This document shows positions 1 to 4,485 of a stretch of 8,052 bases of DNA, piece by piece (the first letter of the stretch is position 1; each line of letters begins with the position of its first letter). Both the position numbers and the translations under genes were made by a program. This DNA is from an uncultured Faecalibacterium sp. (GTDB taxonomy: Bacteria; Bacillota; Clostridia; Oscillospirales; Ruminococcaceae), in NCBI GenBank assembly GCA_937917475.1, contig CALDNF010000198.1, positions 1 to 8,052 of the forward strand. The letters are read 5' to 3'. The notes beneath the pieces are model-generated. The model was not told the DNA's origin, did not search any database, and worked only from the letters and a program-made list of their open reading frames with translations.

Positions 1-28
1 GATCGCAACCCTGGGTCTGCGTAAGTAA
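1..28 (+). CDS. rpsO: 30S ribosomal protein S15, C-terminal end (partial)
   Basis: Only the last eight codons are in the window. They read I-A-T-L-G-L-R-K followed by TAA at 26-28. The L-G-L-R-(K/R) ending is characteristic of ribosomal protein S15, a primary 16S rRNA-binding protein of the small subunit platform. The call rests on this short tail and on context: a strong terminator follows, then pnp, and rpsO-pnp is one of the most conserved gene pairs in bacteria. The rest of the gene lies to the left of the window. Confidence 0.85.
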
Positions 29-35
29 TAGAAAA

Positions 36-79
36 CAGAGGGCAGGTACCGCAAAGGTGCCTGCCCTCTGCTCTTTTTT
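36..79 (+). terminator. Rho-independent terminator of rpsO
   Basis: A 15-base-pair stem, with one G-T pair and otherwise perfect, joins 36-50 to 56-70. The loop GCAAA is five bases and a T-rich tract covers 72-79. It begins eight bases after the rpsO stop. It should end most rpsO transcripts, so pnp would depend on readthrough or on a promoter in the leader between the two genes. Confidence 0.93.
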
Positions 80-241
80 CAGAACAACAGGCCGCCTGCT
101 GCGTGTTGCAGCAGTAAATCGAACGCCTGTGCCGGGAACACGCCTTTGGCACGGACGCTGGATTTATTGCTCTGATGCGCAGCCGGCAGCCTTTTGGAAG
201 AATAGAAAACCGATTCTAAAAGGACAAAGGAGGCAAACCCA
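80..241 (+). other. pnp leader region with weak hairpin potential
   Basis: About 160 bases separate the rpsO terminator from the pnp start. I see no convincing sigma-A promoter. There are two modest inverted repeats. GTGCC at 129-133 pairs with GGCAC at 148-152, and the stem can be lengthened with a mismatch to 124-157. AGAAT at 199-203 pairs with ATTCT at 213-217, flanked by CTTTT and AAAAG with a three-base bulge, just before the ribosome binding site. In E. coli the pnp leader forms an RNase III-cleaved hairpin used for autoregulation. Any similar role here is speculation. Confidence 0.35.
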
Positions 242-2383
242 ATGGCAATTGAATTTGGTTCCCGCAAAGAGACCTTTGAGAATTTCAAGGTCTACGAGAC
301 CGAGCTGGCAGGCCGGCCCTTCAAGGTCGAAATGGGCAAGATGTGCGGTCTGTCCAACGCCAGTGCACTGATCCGCTATGGTGAGACCTGCGTGCTGTGC
401 AATGTCGTCATGAGCCCCAAGCCCCGGGAAGGCGTCGATTTCTTCCCCCTGAACGTGGAGTACGAAGAAAAGCTCTACGCCGCAGGCCGCATCCCCGGCA
501 GCTTTATGCGCCGTGAGGGCCGCCCCGGCGAGCGTGCCATCCTCACCAGCCGTGTGGTGGACCGCCCCATGCGCCCGCTGTTCCCCAAAGAGATGCGGAA
601 CGATGTCTGCATCACCATGACTGTCATGAGCCTCGACCCCGACTGCAGCCCCGAGATCGCCGGCATGATCGGTGCATCTCTGGTCACCGCAGTGTCTGAG
701 ATCCCCTGGAACGGCCCCATCGGCGGCGTGCAGGTGGGTCTGGTGAACGGCGAGATCGTTCTGAACCCCACCCAGGAGCAGCGTAAAGTCAGCGATCTGG
801 CCCTGACCGTTGCTGCCACCATGGATAAGATCGTCATGATCGAAGCCGGTGCCAACGAGGTGGACGAGGACACCATGCTCAACGCCATCAAGGCCGCTCA
901 TGTGGAAATCAAGAAGATCATCACCTTCATCAACGGCATCGTGGCAGAGCGGGGCAAGCCGAAGATCGACTTCCAGGTGGTGGGTCTGGATATGGACCTG
1001 TTCCATGCCATCAAGGACAAGTATCTGGACGACTTCAAGGCCGCGATGGACACCGACGACAAGAACGTTCGTGATGCAGCCCTGCTGCCCATTATGGACA
1101 AGATCGCCGAGGAGTACCCCGACCTGAGCGAAGCCGACCTCGATCTGGTCAGCTACAAGATGCAGAAGTATGTGGTCCGCCGCTGGCTGCTGGATGAGGG
1201 CAAGCGTGTGGATGGCCGAGGCATCAACGAGATCCGTCCGCTGGCTGCTGAGGTTGGCATCCTGCCCCGGGTCCATGGTTCCGGTATGTTCACCCGTGGG
1301 CAGACTCAGGTGCTCACCACCTGCACGCTGGGCGGCACCAAGGACAACCAGCTCATGGATGACCTGACCGATGAGCAGACCAAGCGTTACATCCATCATT
1401 ATAACTTCCCGCCGTACTCCGTGGGCGAGGCTCGTGCACCCCGCAGCCCCGGCCGTCGTGAGATCGGCCATGGCGCACTGGCTGAGCGTGCTCTGGTGCC
1501 GGTGCTCCCTTCTCTGGAGGAATTCCCCTACACCATCCGCTGCGTCTCTGAGGTCCTGAGCTCCAACGGCTCCACCTCTCAGGCTTCCATCTGCGGCTCT
1601 ACACTGGCCCTGATGGATGCAGGTGTACCCATCAAGGCCCCCGTGGCCGGTATCTCCTGCGGCCTGATCACCGAGGGCGACCGCTGGATGACCATGCTGG
1701 ACATTCAGGGCGTCGAGGACTTCCACGGCGACATGGACTTCAAGGTGGGCGGTACCCGCAAGGGCATCACGGCCATCCAGATGGACATCAAGATCGATGG
1801 CCTGACTTACGACATCATTGCCGAAGCCTTCGAGAAGTGCCGCAAGGGCCGTCTGTACATTCTGGATGAGATCATCAAGCCGGTCATCGCAGAGCCCCGC
1901 CACGAGCTGAGCCGCTGGGCACCCAAGATGTTCAGCATGATGATCCCCACCGATAAGATCAAGGATGTCATCGGTAAGGGCGGCAAGGTCATTCAGGACA
2001 TCTGCGCTACCTGCAACTGCAAGATCGATGTGCAGGAGGATGGCCATGTGTTCGTCTCCGCTGTGGATCAGGAGGATGCAAAGCGGGCCATCTTCACCAT
2101 CAAGACCATTGTGGAGGATCCCGAGATCGGTGCCATCTACAAGGGCAAGGTCACCCGCCTGATGAACTTTGGTGCCTTCGTTGAGATCGCACCGGGCAAG
2201 GAAGGTCTGGTCCATATCTCCAAGCTGGACACCAAGCGTGTGGAGCGTGTGGAAGATGTGGTCGCCGTGGGCGATGCCATTGTGGTCAAGGTCACCGATA
2301 TCGACCAGCAGGGCCGTATCAACCTCAGCCGCCGTGACGCCATTCTGGCTCTCGAGGCTAAGAAAAACGCACAGCAGCAGTAA
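242..2383 (+). CDS. pnp: Polynucleotide phosphorylase (polyribonucleotide nucleotidyltransferase)
   Basis: This is a 713-residue, full-length PNPase. It degrades RNA 3' to 5' by phosphorolysis, releasing nucleoside diphosphates, and can add 3' tails in reverse. It works as a cytoplasmic trimer, often with RNA helicases and endonucleases. Domain order is complete: first RNase PH domain about 15-150, an all-helical linker about 240-310, second catalytic RNase PH domain about 320-545, KH domain about 565-625 with G-K-G-G at 578-581, and S1 domain about 630-705. The phosphate-binding Ser-Ser pair is at 440-441. The metal-binding aspartates equivalent to E. coli D486 and D492 are D487 and D493. 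The start is fixed by AAAGGAGG at 226-233, eight bases upstream. The position after rpsO is the standard arrangement. No key residue is missing and no frameshift is seen. Confidence 0.98.
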   Translation: MAIEFGSRKETFENFKVYETELAGRPFKVEMGKMCGLSNASALIRYGETCVLCNVVMSPKPREGVDFFPLNVEYEEKLYAAGRIPGSFMRREGRPGERAILTSRVVDRPMRPLFPKEMRNDVCITMTVMSLDPDCSPEIAGMIGASLVTAVSEIPWNGPIGGVQVGLVNGEIVLNPTQEQRKVSDLALTVAATMDKIVMIEAGANEVDEDTMLNAIKAAHVEIKKIITFINGIVAERGKPKIDFQVVGLDMDLFHAIKDKYLDDFKAAMDTDDKNVRDAALLPIMDKIAEEYPDLSEADLDLVSYKMQKYVVRRWLLDEGKRVDGRGINEIRPLAAEVGILPRVHGSGMFTRGQTQVLTTCTLGGTKDNQLMDDLTDEQTKRYIHHYNFPPYSVGEARAPRSPGRREIGHGALAERALVPVLPSLEEFPYTIRCVSEVLSSNGSTSQASICGSTLALMDAGVPIKAPVAGISCGLITEGDRWMTMLDIQGVEDFHGDMDFKVGGTRKGITAIQMDIKIDGLTYDIIAEAFEKCRKGRLYILDEIIKPVIAEPRHELSRWAPKMFSMMIPTDKIKDVIGKGGKVIQDICATCNCKIDVQEDGHVFVSAVDQEDAKRAIFTIKTIVEDPEIGAIYKGKVTRLMNFGAFVEIAPGKEGLVHISKLDTKRVERVEDVVAVGDAIVVKVTDIDQQGRINLSRRDAILALEAKKNAQQQ

Positions 2384-2393
2384 TTTTTGAACG

Positions 2394-2435
2394 AAAAATA
2401 CCTCTCATCGTATGAATCGATGAGAGGTATTTTTT
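2394..2435. terminator. Bidirectional terminator between pnp and the toxin gene
   Basis: A perfect stem pairs 2394-2410 with 2418-2434 around a seven-base loop. The left end is an A run and the right end a T run, so it has the form of an intrinsic terminator on both strands. It lies eleven bases after the pnp stop. The stop codon of the opposing toxin gene (2434-2436) sits on its right edge, so one hairpin serves both convergent genes. Confidence 0.92.
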
Positions 2436-2811
2436 AGCTCTCGTGCAGAAGAATCCATTGCAGAAGCCCGGCGCAGTCTGTCTCACCGGAAGCAACTTGA
2501 AGAATGATCTCCACTAATTCATTCCATACATAGTCTAATTCGATGCTGTTCAGAGAAAGAAAAACCAGCATGGCGTGAGCACCAATTCGCTTATTTCCAT
2601 CCACAAAAGGATGGTTTTTGACAAGGCCATACCCAAGCCGTGCTGCTTTCTGCTGAATGGATGGATAAACGTCTACACCGGCGAAGCTCTGGAAAGGGGC
2701 AGATAGGGCAGACTCCAACAGCCCCTCGTCTCGAAGCCCAGAAGAACCGCCAGTTTCAGCAATCAGCTGTTCGTGCAGCAGCAGAACCTGCCGTTTGTTC
2801 AGCATTTTCAT
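2434..2811 (-). CDS. doc: Fic/Doc-family toxin of a type II toxin-antitoxin module
   Basis: This 125-residue protein has the short all-helical architecture of the Doc (death-on-curing) branch of the Fic superfamily. The active-site loop is H-P-F-V-D-G-N-K-R-I-G at residues 67-77. It has the catalytic His67, the acidic Asp71 and the Asn-Lys-Arg typical of Doc rather than the G-N-G-R of AMP-transferring Fic proteins. P1 Doc inactivates EF-Tu by phosphorylation, and a similar translation-blocking role is inferred here. The N-terminal helix and the G-L-R-D-E-G-L-L-E-S-A segment at 25-35 are also family-typical. Its start overlaps the antitoxin stop as ATGA, giving translational coupling. GAGGAG at 2820-2825 is eight bases upstream and favours this ATG over the in-frame ATG two codons later. 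Length is normal and no lesion is seen. The codon mix is AT-richer than in the flanking genes, suggesting transfer. Confidence 0.92.
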   Translation of the reverse strand: MKMLNKRQVLLLHEQLIAETGGSSGLRDEGLLESALSAPFQSFAGVDVYPSIQQKAARLGYGLVKNHPFVDGNKRIGAHAMLVFLSLNSIELDYVWNELVEIILQVASGETDCAGLLQWILLHES

Positions 2812-3050
2812 TTGGCAAGCTCCTCATAAGCTTTACGATTTTTGGCAATCAGCCGAGAAGAAATGCTCAGAACATCGTCATCTTCTGCAGCCTGTGCTTT
2901 TTCGGCCTGACTGAATTCAACAATGAGATACCGAGGTGTATTGTTTTTCAAGATCACTGCAGAGCCGTGTTCGTCAACCAACCGTGCGACCTTGGAAAAA
3001 TTCTGATTTGCTTCTGTAATTGAAACAAGATTGCTGGTATTTATCATCAT
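2808..3050 (-). CDS. phd: Phd/YefM-family antitoxin
   Basis: This is an 80-residue antitoxin. The N-terminal half reads S-I-T-E-A-N-Q-N-F-S-K-V (about 10-21), followed by a strand of the G-S-A-V-I-L-K-N-N type and P-R-Y-L-I-V. This is the Phd/YefM DNA-binding fold, which dimerises and binds operator palindromes. The C-terminal part (about 48-80) is charged and probably disordered until it wraps the toxin and blocks its active site. It is the first gene of the operon, with the toxin overlapping by four bases. Two tandem ATG codons start the gene. An AAAGGAGGAG ribosome binding site, ending seven bases before the first ATG, makes that one likely. Autoregulation is expected because a palindrome overlaps the promoter just upstream. 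Confidence 0.92.
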   Translation of the reverse strand: MMINTSNLVSITEANQNFSKVARLVDEHGSAVILKNNTPRYLIVEFSQAEKAQAAEDDDVLSISSRLIAKNRKAYEELAK

Positions 3051-3072
3051 GAGAAATCTCCTCCTTTCTTAT

Positions 3073-3101
3073 AGTATAGCATAATTTTAGGATAAATTCA
3101 T
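3073..3101 (-). promoter_or_regulatory. Promoter of the phd-doc operon
   Basis: On the minus strand a TATACT -10 box (3073-3078) is preceded by TGC, giving an extended -10. A weak -35 candidate (ATGAAT, 3096-3101) lies 17 bases away and falls inside the 3084-3109 palindrome. Transcription would start near 3066, giving a short leader that contains the antitoxin ribosome binding site. Confidence 0.65.
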
Positions 3102-3109
3102 CCTAGAAT
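3084..3109. promoter_or_regulatory. Palindromic operator candidate for Phd/Doc autoregulation
   Basis: This 26-base imperfect palindrome has 11 of 13 symmetric pairs matching (mismatches 3087/3106 and 3094/3099). Its core is AGGAT, then an AATT centre, then ATCCT. It overlaps the -35 region of the antitoxin promoter, where Phd-family antitoxins bind with conditional help from their toxin. Position and symmetry are seen directly; binding is inferred. Confidence 0.6.
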
Positions 3110-3114
3110 ATGAA

Positions 3115-3141
3115 TTTCACAAAACAATATCTTTTGTGAAA
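3115..3141. repeat. Perfect inverted repeat in the divergent intergenic region
   Basis: The arms TTTCACAAAA (3115-3124) and TTTTGTGAAA (3132-3141) are perfect 10-base complements around a seven-base spacer. The right arm also takes part in a second palindrome: TTTTGT (3132-3137), GAAA, ACAAAA (3142-3147). The repeat lies between the phd promoter and the promoter of the SpoIID-domain gene, so it may be an operator for either or both. There is no long T run, so a terminator is unlikely. Confidence 0.55.
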
Positions 3142-3156
3142 ACAAAACTCTCGTCC

Positions 3157-3185
3157 TTGCCGTTGGGGGCAGGGTGTGTTAAACT
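3157..3185 (+). promoter_or_regulatory. Promoter of the SpoIID-domain gene
   Basis: TTGCCG (3157-3162) is separated by 17 bases from TAAACT (3180-3185), which is preceded by TGT (extended -10). Each box matches the sigma-A consensus at four of six positions. Transcription would begin near 3192, almost on top of the first ATG at 3194, which argues for the downstream TTG start. Confidence 0.5.
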
Positions 3186-3224
3186 GAAAGAAAATGGAAT
3201 TCTATGCCTGCAAAGGCGCAAAAT

Positions 3225-3230
3225 GGGAGG
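3225..3230 (+). promoter_or_regulatory. Ribosome binding site that selects a TTG start
   Basis: GGGAGG lies eight bases before TTG at 3239. The in-frame ATG at 3194 has no comparable site before it. Confidence 0.65.
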
Positions 3231-3238
3231 ACGAAGCT

Positions 3239-4351
3239 TTGAAATCTGTTTCTATGCTGGCCCGCCGCACGGCAGCATTGCTGCTGGCGGCGGTGATGTT
3301 CTGCACGGCAGTCCCGGCAGTGTTTGCCGAGCAGCCCGAAACGCTGCCGGAGGTTCCGGCGGAGGCCGTGTCGGAAGAAGAGGAGGGACCGGAACCCGCA
3401 GCCACTACCATCGGCGGAGCAAATACCACCCTGATCCCGGTGGAAGAAGAAAACTGCCTGAGCTGGATCTTTGGCTGGGGGGATACCATCACCCTGCCGT
3501 ACCTGAACATCAAGGGCAAGGGCCTGCGGAAAAACGTGACTCTGAACCTTGTGGACTGTCTGGTGGGCATTACTTATACAGAGCTTGGCTCCATTGGCAG
3601 CTATGTCAGCGCATCGGCGGCACAGCAGGCGTGGAAAGCGCAGGCCGTGGCCATCCATTCCTATCTGGAGTACCAGAAAAAATACGGTTCTTCGGCCAAT
3701 GCGCTGATCTATACCCCGGTGGACCAGATCCCTTCCTCCACCCGGGAAAAACTGCGCAAGGCCATTGAGCCGGTGAAGAATGAAGTGCTGACTTACAACG
3801 GCAGCGTCATCGATGCAGTGTGGTCGGCCAGTGCGGGCTATAATACCCAGACCGGCCAATACGGCACCTGCACTGCGCTGGATGCATGGGGCACGGATGT
3901 GCCCTACCTGCAAAGCGTGGAGAGCCCCTATGAGGAGCAGTATCATAACATCCTGCGGCGGAGCATCGGCAAGGATTATAAATACGTCGAGTACAACGAC
4001 AGCCGCACCGGAGAGCCCTACCGCACGGCAGACACCTCCCATAAGGATCTGGGCGGATATGTCCGGTACAACACCTTTGTTTCCAATGGCCGGAGCTACC
4101 GCTGCATCAGTCAGTTCGTTAGCTCCCGCTACTGCTTTGACTTTGGTGAGGTCAACGGCACTCCGGCCATGACCTACTACGGCTTCGGACACGGCGTAGG
4201 CATGAGTCAGTGCGGAGCCGTGGGCTATGCCGCAGAGCAGGGAATGACCTATAAAAAGATCCTCCGGCATTATTACACCGGTGCATCCATCAGTACGGCG
4301 GGCAGCGGCGGCGGAATGTTCGACTGGCTGTTCAAGATGTTCGGCGGCTGA
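3239..4351 (+). CDS. Secreted SpoIID/LytB-domain protein (putative peptidoglycan lytic transglycosylase or amidase enhancer)
   Basis: The protein has 370 residues from TTG at 3239; starting at ATG 3194 would add 15 non-signal-like residues. The TTG start gives a textbook signal peptide: K and R-R, a hydrophobic core of A/L/V, and a likely cut after V-F-A at about residue 30. An acidic, Pro/Glu-rich linker follows (about 31-60). The SpoIID domain spans about 100-355. It includes a conserved Glu in I-T-Y-T-E-L-G (E115, the position of the catalytic Glu in SpoIID), K-A-Q-A-V-A at 133-138, S-A-S-A-G-Y-N at 196-202, and G-H-G-V-G-M-S-Q at 317-324. Family members cleave glycan strands or stimulate wall amidases. 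In sporulating relatives SpoIID acts in engulfment, but nothing nearby is a sporulation gene, so a vegetative wall role is equally possible. The cysteine pair that binds zinc in some clostridial SpoIID proteins is not visible after the K-A-Q-A-V-A helix. No terminator separates it from the next gene. Confidence 0.85.
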   Translation: MKSVSMLARRTAALLLAAVMFCTAVPAVFAEQPETLPEVPAEAVSEEEEGPEPAATTIGGANTTLIPVEEENCLSWIFGWGDTITLPYLNIKGKGLRKNVTLNLVDCLVGITYTELGSIGSYVSASAAQQAWKAQAVAIHSYLEYQKKYGSSANALIYTPVDQIPSSTREKLRKAIEPVKNEVLTYNGSVIDAVWSASAGYNTQTGQYGTCTALDAWGTDVPYLQSVESPYEEQYHNILRRSIGKDYKYVEYNDSRTGEPYRTADTSHKDLGGYVRYNTFVSNGRSYRCISQFVSSRYCFDFGEVNGTPAMTYYGFGHGVGMSQCGAVGYAAEQGMTYKKILRHYYTGASISTAGSGGGMFDWLFKMFGG

Positions 4352-4394
4352 GGACAGAAATCGCTGGAAAGCCGAAGGAATTACGCCAAATCGC

Positions 4395-4423
4395 TTCTCA
4401 AATGGGGCGAGATTTGGTATACT
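4395..4423 (+). promoter_or_regulatory. Promoter of the glycosyltransferase unit
   Basis: TTCTCA (4395-4400), a 17-base spacer and TATACT (4418-4423) preceded by TGG form an extended -10 sigma-A promoter. The start of transcription would be near 4430. The spacer and boxes carry the imperfect inverted pair CAAATC (4387-4392) and GATTTG (4411-4416), which may be fortuitous. Confidence 0.65.
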
Positions 4424-4467
4424 ATACACGTTTGTATTATGTTTGTGGGCGTTGGAGCATGGCTCAC

Positions 4468-4477
4468 AGGAGTGGAG
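4468..4477 (+). promoter_or_regulatory. Ribosome binding site deciding the start of the tandem glycosyltransferase
   Basis: AGGAG (4468-4472) and GGAG (4474-4477) precede ATG 4486; the nearer one is spaced by eight bases. The in-frame ATG at 4402 lies upstream of the predicted transcription start and has no such site. Confidence 0.7.
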
Positions 4478-4485
4478 AAATCAAA

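Noticed and set aside
164..2215. A 683-codon open frame on the minus strand across pnp
   Set aside because: It is antisense to a full-length, motif-complete PNPase. Its translation is rich in His, Asp, Gly and Leu, as expected from the complement of GC-biased codons, and it has no recognisable domain.
3115..3147. Rex or CRP-type operator
   Set aside because: Those sites read TTGTGA...TCACAA or TGTGA...TCACA, with the half-sites in the opposite order. Here TTCACA comes first and TTGTGA second.
3179..4429. A 416-codon minus-strand frame across the SpoIID-domain gene
   Set aside because: It has no ribosome binding site or domain, and it runs through the divergent coding gene, whose motifs are clear on the plus strand.
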